Below, one piece after another: positions 17,193-26,751 of a DNA stretch of 64,000 bases. The notes beneath the pieces were generated by a model. That model saw only the letters and a program-made list of their open reading frames with translations. It did no database searches and was not told where the DNA came from. Every line of letters starts with the position of its first letter. Position 1 is the stretch's first letter. The DNA lies in NCBI RefSeq assembly GCF_014652415.1, contig NZ_BMYT01000003.1, forward strand, positions 1 to 64,000, in the 5' to 3' direction. The DNA comes from Affinundibacterium macrobrachii (GTDB taxonomy: Bacteria; Pseudomonadota; Gammaproteobacteria; Burkholderiales; Burkholderiaceae_D). The translations under genes were made by a program, and so were the position numbers.

Positions 17193-18449
17193 ATGATATT
17201 CGCAAAACTCAACACCAGTATCAAACGACAATTGTTTGTCGCCCTCGCTAGCTTCACACTTTTTTTGTGTGTGAGTTATACCGGCGTCGCGGTCTTGATT
17301 GCTTATGTCACGGAAGATACTGTACTTGAAAGCATCTTGAATCACGAAGCGAAGCATCTACAAGAACACTACACAAAGACCGCAACTTGGAAACAGCCGC
17401 GCATGGGTTTCATGCAAATGGTTCCATCACTAGAGCAATTAGCTGAACCATTAAAATCCGAAGTACAAGAAGCGAATCAACACAATAGAACGCGAGCAGA
17501 AGTCTTTACGCATGAACAAACGCACTTTCACGTGATGCGTTTAAGTAAAGATAGCCAAGGTCCCTACCTTGTTGCGGAAGTAAGCCCGTTTTTGGTAGTC
17601 GGCAATTTATCAAAAAACTTGGCTGATTTCATGATGTTTGTTGCGATTTTCATGCTGGCTGGTGCTTTGCTATTGGCATATCGTTTGGCAAAACATATCG
17701 CGGCACCGCTTGTGCAATTGAATGAAGAAATCAAAGACGGAATCAATAATCAACTTCATGGAAAATTTACCGCATCGCAGCGCGTCGATGAAATTGGATT
17801 TTTGGCGCAAACCCTAAGCCAAAGTTTGCAGTCATTACAAGCCGCCTTGCAACGAGAAAGCTTGTTCACACGCGATATCAGTCACGAGCTAAGAACGCCG
17901 GTTACCATCATTAAAAATTTATTACAAACTGATAGCAAGGCAAACTGGAGCCAAGATGATCGGCAATTACTTAGCGCATCCATGACCGAGATTGATCAGA
18001 CTTTGACGATATTACTAGCGCTAGCACGCGCAGAAAATCTGGCACTGGAACAAACTAACTTGCAAGCGCATTTAGAACACGCAATCTTGAATCTAGAAAA
18101 AACCGCACAAGCCCATCAACGACAGTTCAGCCTCGAATTTGATGAAGCGATGTTTGAGAAAAATATCTTCGTCATGGCAAACCCAACGCTACTCACATTG
18201 TTATTCAATAACCTGCTCAACAATGCCTTATTTCATGGTGGTCAACAGGTTCTGATTCGTATTCGCATTGATGCAGATCAGTTAATGATTGCGAATACAA
18301 TTCACGCTTCATCGCCCACGCAGACTAGTGGTTTTACTCACGGTAAAAATTTACTGACACGTATCGCACAAGCACTAGAGTGGTCTATCGAGTTCCAACA
18401 CAGTGCAAACTACTTCGAGGTGCGCGTTGGTTTTAACTCAATCAGCTAA
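17193..18449 (+). CDS. Sensor histidine kinase with degenerate ATP-binding G boxes
   Basis: The 418 residues start with a membrane segment (about 12-37), a sensor region with several His residues (about 38-140), a second membrane segment (about 146-168) and a linker. The H-box follows with H231 (TRDISHELRTPVTIIKN). The N-box is clear (LLFNNLLNNALFHGG). The next part lacks the usual DxGxG motif: it reads LMIANTIHASSPTQTSGFTH and then GKNLLTRIAQALEW. Some kinases of this type keep only a shortened ATP lid, so loss of activity is not certain. It is paired with the regulator directly upstream. Confidence 0.87.
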   Translation: MIFAKLNTSIKRQLFVALASFTLFLCVSYTGVAVLIAYVTEDTVLESILNHEAKHLQEHYTKTATWKQPRMGFMQMVPSLEQLAEPLKSEVQEANQHNRTRAEVFTHEQTHFHVMRLSKDSQGPYLVAEVSPFLVVGNLSKNLADFMMFVAIFMLAGALLLAYRLAKHIAAPLVQLNEEIKDGINNQLHGKFTASQRVDEIGFLAQTLSQSLQSLQAALQRESLFTRDISHELRTPVTIIKNLLQTDSKANWSQDDRQLLSASMTEIDQTLTILLALARAENLALEQTNLQAHLEHAILNLEKTAQAHQRQFSLEFDEAMFEKNIFVMANPTLLTLLFNNLLNNALFHGGQQVLIRIRIDADQLMIANTIHASSPTQTSGFTHGKNLLTRIAQALEWSIEFQHSANYFEVRVGFNSIS

Positions 18450-18596
18450 GAAATTAGTTCGATAATTTCACCTAAATTTCACAGGCATTTCCCTACACTT
18501 AGTTGACTATGTATGGCGACAATCCGCTGCAAAAACCCGTGAGCGGCTGAATTTTGCGCTATGCATTAACTTACTCAATCTAGGTAAAGGAAATGT

Positions 18597-19532
18597 ATGA
18601 AATCACTTCAACTAATGTTACGCGCAATACTAACTATCAGTGTAATCACAGGTTTATCGCTCGCATCGACTGCTGCCATTGCGCAGGAAATAGGATTAAC
18701 ACACAAAGAAGAAAAACGACGTTACATCGTTTATACACCAGCGTCGTATGTCAATAATCCTGATAAAAAATACCCATTAGTTTTAAATTTTCATGGTGGC
18801 GGTATGAGCATGCGCGAACAAATGCTCTACACACAAATGAATAAAACCGCTGAGCAGTTTGATTTCATCATGGTATATCCACAAGGATTGGGCAATGTCG
18901 GCAAACAGGACTGGAATGTGGGCTTTGGCACGTCGTATCATGAAGGGACTGACGATGTTGGTTTTACCGATAGTTTATTGAATCAATTAGAAAAGAATCT
19001 GCGAATTGATACTTCGAGAATCTATGCCACAGGCTTATCGCGCGGTGGTTTCTTCGCGCAACGTTTAGCGGCCGAACTGTCGCATCGATTCGCGGCAGTT
19101 GCCTCTGTTGGCGCTAGCTTGCCGATACCTGTCGAGAAAAATAAAACACCGCGCGGTGAGAAAAAACCGGTCGGTGTCATGATAGTAATGGGAACGGCAG
19201 ATCAAGTAGTCGCCTATACAGGCAAAGCAGAAGGCTATCTGTCTGCAATTGCCAGCTACGAATATTGGATACAACAAAACACCGGCAAAGCACGAGATAC
19301 ATCATTGGATACCAAGCGATACATCAACCGTGATCCGAATGATGGAACCGAAGTCGATATCTTAGAAAACAAGGCCGGAGCTTTTCAAACAAGTTTAGTC
19401 AGTGTTCATCAAGGTGGCCATACCTGGGCGGGAGCAGATCCTTTCAATATCGGCCTACCTATTGGTAAGACTTCCAATGACATCAACTTAAACGAAGTGA
19501 TCTGGCAATTCTTTCAAAAGCACAGACGTTGA
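18597..19532 (+). CDS. Secreted PHB-depolymerase/LpqC-type esterase
   Basis: This is an alpha/beta-hydrolase with a signal peptide (ending STAAIAQ) and 311 residues. The oxyanion region is LVLNFHGGGMS, the nucleophile elbow is YATGLSRGGFFAQ, the acid is probably in MGTADQVVAYTG, and the catalytic His is in HQGGHTWAGADP. The last motif (GGHTWPG-like) is characteristic of the PHB depolymerase/feruloyl esterase-like family. The substrate could be a short polyester or an aryl ester; sequence does not settle it. RBS AAAGGAAA precedes the ATG. It follows the two-component system by 147 bp. Confidence 0.85.
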   Translation: MKSLQLMLRAILTISVITGLSLASTAAIAQEIGLTHKEEKRRYIVYTPASYVNNPDKKYPLVLNFHGGGMSMREQMLYTQMNKTAEQFDFIMVYPQGLGNVGKQDWNVGFGTSYHEGTDDVGFTDSLLNQLEKNLRIDTSRIYATGLSRGGFFAQRLAAELSHRFAAVASVGASLPIPVEKNKTPRGEKKPVGVMIVMGTADQVVAYTGKAEGYLSAIASYEYWIQQNTGKARDTSLDTKRYINRDPNDGTEVDILENKAGAFQTSLVSVHQGGHTWAGADPFNIGLPIGKTSNDINLNEVIWQFFQKHRR

Positions 19533-19713
19533 CTTAGAGTAAGAGAGCTAATTAATTTGTTTGGTTTTCGAAGGGGCTTTATGTTCAATATCCTATTCTA
19601 AATTATCTGTTGTTTGAATCCAATTCATTAGCAGATGCGTATATGAATAAGTAATTCAATCGCGTTCTTGTTAAATCATGAGCGCACTTATTCTTTTACC
19701 ATTGGAGATTCAC

Positions 19714-20262
19714 ATGAAACGAACAACTCAGATTTTACCTATAGCCACTGCAGCTTGCCTGCTAATTTCACTGAGTGCTTGTAGCGCTACATTAATTGCA
19801 CCAAATACACCGCCTGCCATCACTGTGCCGAGTGGAAATCAGTTAGTAATGGTGGCTGTCGGATCTGGAGATTTAAATTATGAATGTCGAGTCAAAGCCA
19901 ATAGCAATGTTACCTATGAATGGGTATTTACAGGACCGAATGCGTTACTAAGCGACAAAAACGGTATGGTGGTTGGCAGATATTATGGAGGCCCAACATG
20001 GGAGTCAAATGACGGAAGTAAGATTTCTGGCAAGCAGATAGCAACTGCTCCTGCATCACCGACCGCCATTCCCTTACAATTGGTCAAAGTCGATACCCTA
20101 CTTGATGGTACTAACAGTGGTATGCTGACAGGAATTACCTATATCCAGCGCTTAAATACGGTAGGAGGAATTGCTCCCACTGAAAGCTGCTCAATTGATA
20201 ATTTGGGCGCAAAAGTATTAGTGAAATATCAGGCGGATTATTTATTCTATAAAGCCAACTAA
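19714..20262 (+). CDS. DUF3455-family lipoprotein
   Basis: The start at 19714 (MKRTTQILPIA) follows TTGGAGATT; the longer frame from 19678 places the RBS inside the ORF. The 182-residue precursor has a lipobox LSAC, so the mature protein should begin with a lipidated Cys. The rest matches the DUF3455 pattern: VPSGNQLVMVAVGSGDLNYE, then YEWVFTGPNALLSDKNGMVV, GRYYGGPTWESNDGSKISGK, and a final YQADYLFYKAN. This domain is common in bacteria and fungi without known function. A strong terminator lies 125 bp downstream. Confidence 0.82.
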   Translation: MKRTTQILPIATAACLLISLSACSATLIAPNTPPAITVPSGNQLVMVAVGSGDLNYECRVKANSNVTYEWVFTGPNALLSDKNGMVVGRYYGGPTWESNDGSKISGKQIATAPASPTAIPLQLVKVDTLLDGTNSGMLTGITYIQRLNTVGGIAPTESCSIDNLGAKVLVKYQADYLFYKAN

Positions 20263-20386
20263 CACAAATCGTCGATTTGATTTATATTAAAATGGATATT
20301 TAATTTTTGTGAGCTATTTCGCATCGACACTCTAAAAAAATGTATTTAAATTAATATATTGAGGAAAATTTAGATCCAGAATATGA

Positions 20387-20417
20387 AGCCGAGAAAACCA
20401 CTATTCTCGGCTTTTTT
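20387..20417 (+). terminator. Rho-independent terminator
   Basis: AGCCGAGAA and TTCTCGGCT form a 9-bp stem with an 8-nt loop, followed by a run of six T. It terminates the DUF3455 gene. Confidence 0.85.
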
Positions 20418-20521
20418 CTTAGTAGCAGAGCTTTATAAAGTCGATTCTTAGACCATACGAAAATATAATAACTTTGCAATTGCGCCAATAAATTGGAACT
20501 TATATCCAGAAAGATGATTAC

Positions 20522-21175
20522 ATGATCCAGCTCTACTATTCCCCTGGCACTGCGTGCCTTGCCCCGCATTTTTTGTTAGAAGAATTAGGGTTAGCTTATG
20601 AATTAATCCTAGTCGACACAGCAAAACAACAACATCAAGAAGCTGCCTACTTGCAACTAAATCCTAAAGGCAAAATTCCTTTTATGATTGACGGCGACCT
20701 TCATCTCAGCGAGAGTGCAGCGATTTGTTTGTACCTGATTGAAAAATATACAGATACTCAACAAGCTACGCATTTTAATCCTGCCCCTGGTACAGCGGAA
20801 CGAGCACAGCTTTATCAGTGGATGCTGTATTTATCCAATACCTTGCAGGCTGAATTGCTGAGTTATTTCTATCCTGAGCGTTTAAGCGAAGATGCTGCGG
20901 GCGCAGCGCAAGTGAAGGCGCATGCGGAACAACGCGTCGCATCTATGCTGAGTTATATCGACACCCAACTGAGCAAGACAGCAGGCAATTATCTGCTAGG
21001 TCATGAACTCAGTTGCGCGGATCTATTTTTATTCATGCTATGTCGATGGACGCGTGGCATGACCAAACCAGCGCGCGAATATCCACACTTAAAACCTTAC
21101 TTACAAAGCATGTTCGAACGCCGCTCCATTCAGGATAGCTTGGCACAAGAAGGTATTAGCGCACCTTACTATTAA
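20522..21175 (+). CDS. Glutathione S-transferase
   Basis: This is a 217-residue GST with the thioredoxin-like N-terminal domain. MIQLYYSPGTACLAPHFLLE carries the beta-class SPxxC-type motif, followed by NPKGKIPFMIDG with the cis-proline and SESAAICLYLIEKY with the glutathione-binding Glu-Ser. The helical C-terminal domain ends KPYLQSMFERRSIQDSLAQE. It resembles bacterial beta-class GSTs, with Cys11 as the probable catalytic residue. The electrophilic substrate is unknown. Confidence 0.88.
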   Translation: MIQLYYSPGTACLAPHFLLEELGLAYELILVDTAKQQHQEAAYLQLNPKGKIPFMIDGDLHLSESAAICLYLIEKYTDTQQATHFNPAPGTAERAQLYQWMLYLSNTLQAELLSYFYPERLSEDAAGAAQVKAHAEQRVASMLSYIDTQLSKTAGNYLLGHELSCADLFLFMLCRWTRGMTKPAREYPHLKPYLQSMFERRSIQDSLAQEGISAPYY

Positions 21176-21184
21176 TTATCTAGT

Positions 21185-21212
21185 AGAGTGGAAAATTGCT
21201 TCTTTCCACTCT
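21185..21212 (+). terminator. Probable terminator of the GST gene
   Basis: AGAGTGGAAA and TTTCCACTCT form a perfect 10-bp stem with an 8-nt loop, 9 bp after the GST stop. The U-tract is weak (TCTTTG). Confidence 0.6.
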
Positions 21213-21595
21213 TCTTTGCCTACTCAATTCCAAGTTTGCGGCAATCTCCACAGCGATATCAGTGACAAGGTTTGTTCTAAATTTCCAACACTTTCAAGAC
21301 CCAAAATTCGTTTAGAGAGAAATCTCTAATTGAGATTAATCATCAAGCTCTCATAGCTAAGCTAGTCGTTTTTCATTCTATTGTTGCTGTTTTCGGCGTG
21401 CTTTTTTGTTGCATCGCAAATTGACCCTGCATGCGGTGATTTTGATAATCCGCTGCAGACCACTTGCATTCAAATCGACGCGGCGCTGATCGCTTCACCA
21501 CAATATCAAGCGGTCATCTTGTCACTAGGCGATAAAACAAAGCAGACGTCTAGTGTTCTCGTTTTTTCATTCAGGTTGGTCTCAATGGGAGTCGC
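21213..21595. other. Gap without a supported gene
   Basis: A 72-codon frame (21381-21599) lies here and runs 4 bp into the next gene. Its codon use is poor, and it lacks an RBS and a recognisable motif. I see no RNA or operator. Confidence 0.4.
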
Positions 21596-22483
21596 ATGAT
21601 GAAGTTCAAACGTTTACTTGTTTCTTTATTTTTACTCAGCAGTACATTACTTGCCAATATCGCCAGCGCGGAAAATTACACACTATGGGTCAATGGTCGT
21701 GGCGGCGGTGGTGTAGTTGGTAATTACGCTAGTTTCACTTATTGGGGACCAGCGTCAACTGCCGCTGGTGTCAATAAAAAGGCAGTCAATTGGGATGGTT
21801 ATAACAGCATCGCATCACAGAACGGAAAAATTCGCGATGCCTTGGATTGCTTTTGCACGGGAAACAATTGGTGCTACATCGCCACACATAGCGCGGGCGA
21901 CTTAATGATGGGTTATACGCTGGCAAATTATGGCAGCTCATCCCGTATGAAGAAAAACGCAGTCGCCAATTCTAGCGGCCAATGCAGTAATTCAGACGGT
22001 ACCGCACAAACTGGTTGGAATATCAAATGGGTGCGCGCAGCATCTGGTGCTGGCGGCGGCTCCGAATTGTCTGATGCAGGCTCATGGGCGCTAAGCGAAC
22101 CTTTGGTTAAAGACTTAAAAACGACGACAGCACGTGCGATGTATAACCACAATAGCACTGCGAATGTGTGGTTCTATATGTATGCAGGAGCTAAAGGCAC
22201 CGTTTATTCTGGCATCTTACCTGGTCAAGATGATGAAGCGGTCTCCTATCACAGTACAGGTGGTGTGGCAGGTAGTGCAGGACGCTCGTTGTGCAATCCT
22301 AGCGATTGGTTGTGCAATGATTTGACCATGGGTACCGCTGCAAACGAAGGCGGTTCAGCTAAATGGGCTTATCACTCAGTTGTGTTCCGCGACGATAACG
22401 AAGCCTACAACCACTATGCGAGCGGCAACTGGCTAGGAATTATTTCCGTCGTGCGAACGGCGGTTGTGAATAGTGCGCTGTAG
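21596..22483 (+). CDS. Exported protein with lipase-like nucleophile elbow, function unknown
   Basis: The signal peptide (MMKFKRLLVSLFLLSSTLLA...ASA) predicts export of a mature protein of about 270 residues rich in Gly, Ser, Asn and Trp. The stretch WCYIATHSAGDLMMGYTLAN resembles the strand-elbow-helix of serine hydrolases (xHSxG), and it is preceded by a Gly-rich loop (LWVNGRGGGGVVGNY) where an oxyanion hole could sit. Cysteine pairs (CFCTGNNWC, LCNPSDWLC) suggest disulfides. The His of a triad may be in KWAYHSVVFRDDNEAYNHY. I do not recognise a named family. A GGGAG RBS precedes the double ATG. Confidence 0.7.
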   Translation: MMKFKRLLVSLFLLSSTLLANIASAENYTLWVNGRGGGGVVGNYASFTYWGPASTAAGVNKKAVNWDGYNSIASQNGKIRDALDCFCTGNNWCYIATHSAGDLMMGYTLANYGSSSRMKKNAVANSSGQCSNSDGTAQTGWNIKWVRAASGAGGGSELSDAGSWALSEPLVKDLKTTTARAMYNHNSTANVWFYMYAGAKGTVYSGILPGQDDEAVSYHSTGGVAGSAGRSLCNPSDWLCNDLTMGTAANEGGSAKWAYHSVVFRDDNEAYNHYASGNWLGIISVVRTAVVNSAL

Positions 22484-22511
22484 CTAGTTTAACGATATCA
22501 ACCACAACATC

Positions 22512-22547
22512 AACAGGATGCGAGCCTACTCAAGCTGGCATCCTGTT
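22512..22547 (+). terminator. Rho-independent terminator
   Basis: AACAGGATGC and GCATCCTGTT form a 10-bp stem with a 16-nt loop, followed by TTTTAAAA. It ends the 21596-22483 transcript. Confidence 0.65.
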
Positions 22548-22627
22548 TTAAAACTATACGCCGTGATTTAGTCGGCAATTCGTACGCAATTCAAGTTCAA
22601 CACACCAATTAAGCCCGTCCAGCCCAA

Positions 22628-23968
22628 GTGAAACCTACGCAATCCAAATCAAGCAACAAGAAAAACGATGCACCTGCTGTCCAAGCTAACTCTCCAGCTT
22701 GGTACAACTCAAAGCTAGTACTGAGCTTGATCAGCGTATTCGCTGTACTGCTGACCTACTTAATTTGGAATAATTTCTTTCGCGTTGAGCGATCACAAGC
22801 AGCTAACAATCTGCCCACCCAACAAGCGGTGAAAACCGCACAAGTTACGACAACATCCATAAGTACATTACCAATCGCCATCGCTGATCGCGAAGAACTC
22901 AGAAAAAAATTAGTCAGCCAACTTGAAGAGGTCGACCATACTTTATGTAGTTATCGTGAAGCCAGTAAGTATCCATTAAGTTCACGGCCCATCGACGAAC
23001 ATCCTGATCAGATTTATCCAAATCAAGCAATCACAGAACAACACCCTATGCGGAAACGCGATGGCAAAACCGATGCGACAATTCAAATTAGTTCTAGCCA
23101 ATCGCGTGTGTATCTTGCGGCTAATGAGAGCGTTAGTTTTAGCGTACAAGCCAAGGATGCGAATCAACAAAGCCTGCCAATCTTTGTAACGCGTGCTTTT
23201 TCAACTGGACTGAACTTCAATTCCGATCGTCCAAGCAGCCAGCTACCATTAGCCTTCGCTGACAATGGTCGTGACGGCGATGCACAAGCGAATGATGGTA
23301 TTGCTAGTGCTCTATTACATCCTGCCAACACCAGTCTGGCAGGCTTTCACGGCACGATACGCACCGAAATTGAATACACAGTCAACGGTCAAACTGGACG
23401 CCTGTTTTTCGATGTCATCTATTCGCCAGAACTACCCGCAACTTGGGCGGGAAAAATCCGCGATGGCATCGAAAATGGACAATTAGTATTTTATTTGCCT
23501 ATCGAAGTCAGACAAGCTGGTCGCTACATCGTCAATGCTAGATTGGATGATGCAAAAGGCCAAGCGTTCGCACTGCTGAATTTTAATGATCTTCTGCCAC
23601 AAGGCCGGACAGAAATCCGCCTAAGCGCAGCTGGAAATTTATTGCGTGACAAAGAAGCCAACTTCCCAATGAGTCTGCGCGACATCGACGGCTATCTACT
23701 CAAAGAAAACGTCGATCCTGATCGCTCTCTAATTTCAAGAATTGAAGCGGCCGCGCATAAAACAAAAAATTATTCTCTGAAAGGCTTTTCGGATGCGGAA
23801 CCGGATACCGAAGAAAGACGACGGCATTTGAAGGAATTTAGTAAAGATGTTGAGCTAGCCAAAGCGGCCTTAATTGCATTCGACCCTGAACAAGCACGGC
23901 GCGCATTTCCGCAGAGTGCTTGCAGCTTAAAACGTCAGGCGTCAACCATGGGATCTACTGCAAAATAA
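22628..23968 (+). CDS. Membrane-anchored protein with choice-of-anchor X-like beta domain, function unknown
   Basis: This 446-residue protein starts at a GTG. One membrane segment (about residues 28-47, LVLSLISVFAVLLTYLIW) follows a basic N-terminus, so the rest should be periplasmic. The middle carries a beta-sandwich pattern (SVSFSVQAKDANQQSLPIFV, then FADNGRDGDAQANDGIASAL) like choice-of-anchor X or calcium-binding immunoglobulin-like modules. The tail is charged and helical. It follows the exported protein at 21596, and the two may act together, though a terminator lies between them. The start is uncertain because no clear RBS is visible. Confidence 0.6.
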   Translation: MKPTQSKSSNKKNDAPAVQANSPAWYNSKLVLSLISVFAVLLTYLIWNNFFRVERSQAANNLPTQQAVKTAQVTTTSISTLPIAIADREELRKKLVSQLEEVDHTLCSYREASKYPLSSRPIDEHPDQIYPNQAITEQHPMRKRDGKTDATIQISSSQSRVYLAANESVSFSVQAKDANQQSLPIFVTRAFSTGLNFNSDRPSSQLPLAFADNGRDGDAQANDGIASALLHPANTSLAGFHGTIRTEIEYTVNGQTGRLFFDVIYSPELPATWAGKIRDGIENGQLVFYLPIEVRQAGRYIVNARLDDAKGQAFALLNFNDLLPQGRTEIRLSAAGNLLRDKEANFPMSLRDIDGYLLKENVDPDRSLISRIEAAAHKTKNYSLKGFSDAEPDTEERRRHLKEFSKDVELAKAALIAFDPEQARRAFPQSACSLKRQASTMGSTAK

Positions 23969-24075
23969 GTTGCTAGTAAAAATGCGGCATCGACAGAACT
24001 AGCTCAGACGTAGCTCAAAATTAGTTCTGCCCAACCGCGATGAAATCAGCGCGCACATGCAATCATCAAAGATGG

Positions 24076-25014
24076 TCAACCATCTAAGTTGATACGTCGA
24101 ACTAACTGTGCAAGAACTGCTTCTGCCTGATCATTTTCAACTTGGCAAGTGCCTGCATTTTCATGACCACCACCGCCATATTCCAACATCAAAGCGCCAA
24201 CATTGGTCTTTGATGTTCGGTTCAAAATCGACTTACCTGTCGCAAAAACCGTATTCTGCTGTTTCAAACCCCACAGCACATGAATCGAGATATTAATCTC
24301 TGGATAAATCGCATAAATGACAAAGCGATTACCTGCAAAAATGGTTTCTTCATTACGTAAATCTAAAACCACCAAATTGCCGACGACTTTTGCACAACGA
24401 CTGATTTGTTCTTTGCACTTTGCCGCATGCTCTTGATAAATTTCTACCCGCTCTTTGACGTCAGGTAGTTCCATAATTTGCTCAATGCGATGGTTTCGAC
24501 AATAGTCGATTAAGTCCATCATCAAGTTGTAATTTGAAATCCGAAACTCACGGAAACGCCCAAGCCCAGTGCGCGCATCCATCAAGAAATTTAATAGATC
24601 CCAATTCGCTGGATTTAAGACTTCTTCGCGATTAAATTGCGCGGCATCCCCTTTATCAACCGCCGCCATCATATCGTCCCACTCCGCTGGAAAAACCTGT
24701 CGCCCACCATAATGATCATAAACCACCCGTGCCGCCGACGGTGCGTCAGGATGAATCACATGATTGCTACGTTCGCCGGGATTACGCAATGTTTCGGATA
24801 GGTGATGATCAAACGCAAGGTGTACGCCGGGTACGAAAGGTAGGTTGGTTGTGATATCTCTATCACTCACCTCTACTTTGCCATCTTGCATGTCTTTGGG
24901 ATGCACGAATTTGATGTCATCTATTAGCTGTAAATGCTTGAGTAACACCGCACAAACCAAGCCATCAAAGTCACTGCGCGTGATCAAACGATACTTTGGG
25001 GACGTTGCAGACAT
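24076..25014 (-). CDS. DHH-family phosphoesterase
   Basis: DHH proteins are Mn2+-dependent phosphoesterases that act on polyphosphate, nanoRNA or cyclic dinucleotides. The 312-residue protein has motif I SDFDGLVCAVLL, motif III FDHHLSETLR (the DHH signature), an acidic motif AVDKGDAAQF, and the C-terminal DHHA1 signature GGGGHENAGTCQV. This suits a stand-alone exopolyphosphatase-like or nanoRNase-like enzyme. It has no RecJ OB-fold or PAS domain. The exact substrate cannot be chosen from sequence. Confidence 0.85.
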   Translation of the reverse strand: MSATSPKYRLITRSDFDGLVCAVLLKHLQLIDDIKFVHPKDMQDGKVEVSDRDITTNLPFVPGVHLAFDHHLSETLRNPGERSNHVIHPDAPSAARVVYDHYGGRQVFPAEWDDMMAAVDKGDAAQFNREEVLNPANWDLLNFLMDARTGLGRFREFRISNYNLMMDLIDYCRNHRIEQIMELPDVKERVEIYQEHAAKCKEQISRCAKVVGNLVVLDLRNEETIFAGNRFVIYAIYPEINISIHVLWGLKQQNTVFATGKSILNRTSKTNVGALMLEYGGGGHENAGTCQVENDQAEAVLAQLVRRINLDG

Positions 25015-25152
25015 GAACCACCTCTCGATAAAAAGGGAATTCTAGTCTACTCCAAAGTTTTGGTGATTTCGAGAAATATTAAGAGGAAAATCTAAGCTGT
25101 TGTGTTTAGATTCAAAGGATTTGATTTACTTTAAAAAAACGCTTTCCATAAG

Positions 25153-25181
25153 AAAAACTCCATCGCAATGATGGAGTTTTT
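25153..25181. terminator. Bidirectional intrinsic terminator
   Basis: AAAAACTCCATC and GATGGAGTTTTT pair over 12 bp with a 5-nt loop, giving a U-tract on either strand. It serves the minus-strand DUF4139 gene. Confidence 0.85.
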
Positions 25182-25245
25182 TCAGACGGTCACGCTCTCA
25201 ATTTTAGCTTTAAGTTCAACTTCAAATGCAGCTGCAGTTTCCGTT

Positions 25246-26685
25246 TTAGTAACGCACTTGCGCACGATAAACCAACTTGCTCGCGCCTTCGGCTGGAACT
25301 GTGATTTTCCAAACCGCGGTATTGCTACTTGCCTTGTTGTGTGGATGATTACTGCTTAAGACTTGCCAATCACCTGGCATCGGTTCTTGAACTGTGACGG
25401 TGACCGCTTCTTTCTTCGCATTTTTTAAAACCACTTCATAGCCGCTCTCGAACACATAATTGTATTTAGATGTGCCAGCAATCTTCTTGAAATCCGTTTG
25501 CTTTTTATCTGCGGTTACGTCAAATGCATCGCCCAACTTCAAACGCACTTTTTCATTCTTCGGTGTGTGATCTACCCTATCTTCACCGATGAACTGTGCA
25601 TTCCCGTTACTATCTTTCTTATAAACACGAATCACACCTTTTGGCAAAGGCATTCCAAGTTGTGCGCTTTCTTTGTTGTCGAATTCGATGAAGGCACCAA
25701 TCTTCATCTTTTGTCCTAAGTCACCGTAGGCAGATTGATAGTAATAATCACTGCCTTGTAACAAAAACTCTTTACGCGCAGGAACCCCAGAAGCACCTAA
25801 CAGTGCAACTTGCTTGGTTTGATTTTCAGCGATGGTAGTCGGACGATTCAACGTATATAGATGATATTCAAACAGCGATTCTTCTTGCATATCGGCCACT
25901 TTAGCGACTGGTGCAGCAGCCATTGGCATCGCTCTACTACCTGACACCGTGACTCGTTCTCGAACTTGATTGACATCGCCAGCCACCAATTGCAACTTGG
26001 CATTCCGATAGCTCGCACCACTCGTATTCGTCAAGGTCACCCAACCAGAAATATCTAACTTGTCTTCATTGGAATTGAGCTCAACCACGTAATCTGCTTT
26101 CCAAGCCAAGCCACCCGTCAAATAACTTAACTCAACATCTTGCGTTGCGTTACTCGTATTATTGAGCGACATCACCAGCGTTGGGCGTTCGCGTAAATTC
26201 GCAGGTACACCATCGTAGACGATACGACCAGGCATACCGGTCTCGATCCGATTGCCGATCTTCATCACCACACCCTCATTGGCCGCTAGGACTTGCGCGA
26301 CTTCCGTTGATTCAAGCCCGGTGGTTGGATGGGTGCGCACAATCGTCACCGTTTGGCCTACATATTTTTCCAATAATTTTCTTGGTGTCAGCAAATCAAA
26401 ATCAAAGTTTTGCTCGACGACTGAAAGGCTACCTGGTGCAGAAACACTGCGCAATAAAGCTGTTTCGGGACGCATTTTGGCGCTCACATCACGAAAGGCC
26501 AAGGCTGTTTGCCCACGCTTCAAATTGATCTTTCGCTGATCTTTTACCAATGCAAGGTTTTCGTTATAAATCGTCACAGCGACTTCACGCTGATCATTTA
26601 ACGTACTACGTTGCTCGGTATCCTGCGCGTAGACATTCGCAGAGCATGCTAATAACAGTGAAACGCAACTAAGTGGATAACGCAT
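25246..26685 (-). CDS. DUF4139-family exported protein
   Basis: I choose the ATG at 26685 (MRYPLSCVSLL) because GGAAGGA sits 6 nt upstream of it; the ATG at 26691 would touch the RBS. The 479-residue precursor has a signal peptide ending ANVYAQ. The mature protein begins with the conserved strand AVTIYNENLALVKDQRKI. It holds the DUF4139 core (LTGGLAWKADYVVELN, then ISGWVTLTNTSGASYRNAKL) and ends with an Ig-like C-terminus (FESGYEVVLKNAKKEAVTV). The family is widespread, rich in beta strands, and of unknown role. Confidence 0.85.
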   Translation of the reverse strand: MRYPLSCVSLLLACSANVYAQDTEQRSTLNDQREVAVTIYNENLALVKDQRKINLKRGQTALAFRDVSAKMRPETALLRSVSAPGSLSVVEQNFDFDLLTPRKLLEKYVGQTVTIVRTHPTTGLESTEVAQVLAANEGVVMKIGNRIETGMPGRIVYDGVPANLRERPTLVMSLNNTSNATQDVELSYLTGGLAWKADYVVELNSNEDKLDISGWVTLTNTSGASYRNAKLQLVAGDVNQVRERVTVSGSRAMPMAAAPVAKVADMQEESLFEYHLYTLNRPTTIAENQTKQVALLGASGVPARKEFLLQGSDYYYQSAYGDLGQKMKIGAFIEFDNKESAQLGMPLPKGVIRVYKKDSNGNAQFIGEDRVDHTPKNEKVRLKLGDAFDVTADKKQTDFKKIAGTSKYNYVFESGYEVVLKNAKKEAVTVTVQEPMPGDWQVLSSNHPHNKASSNTAVWKITVPAEGASKLVYRAQVRY

Positions 26686-26751
26686 TTTCATTCCTTCCAT
26701 CAAGTGAACAAACTGAATCAAACCGTGATTCAGCGCCCTAACTAACTAGGA

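Noticed and set aside
21381-21599. 72-codon frame before the exported hydrolase-like gene
   Set aside because: Poor codon use and no RBS, and it overlaps the next start, which has a good GGGAG.
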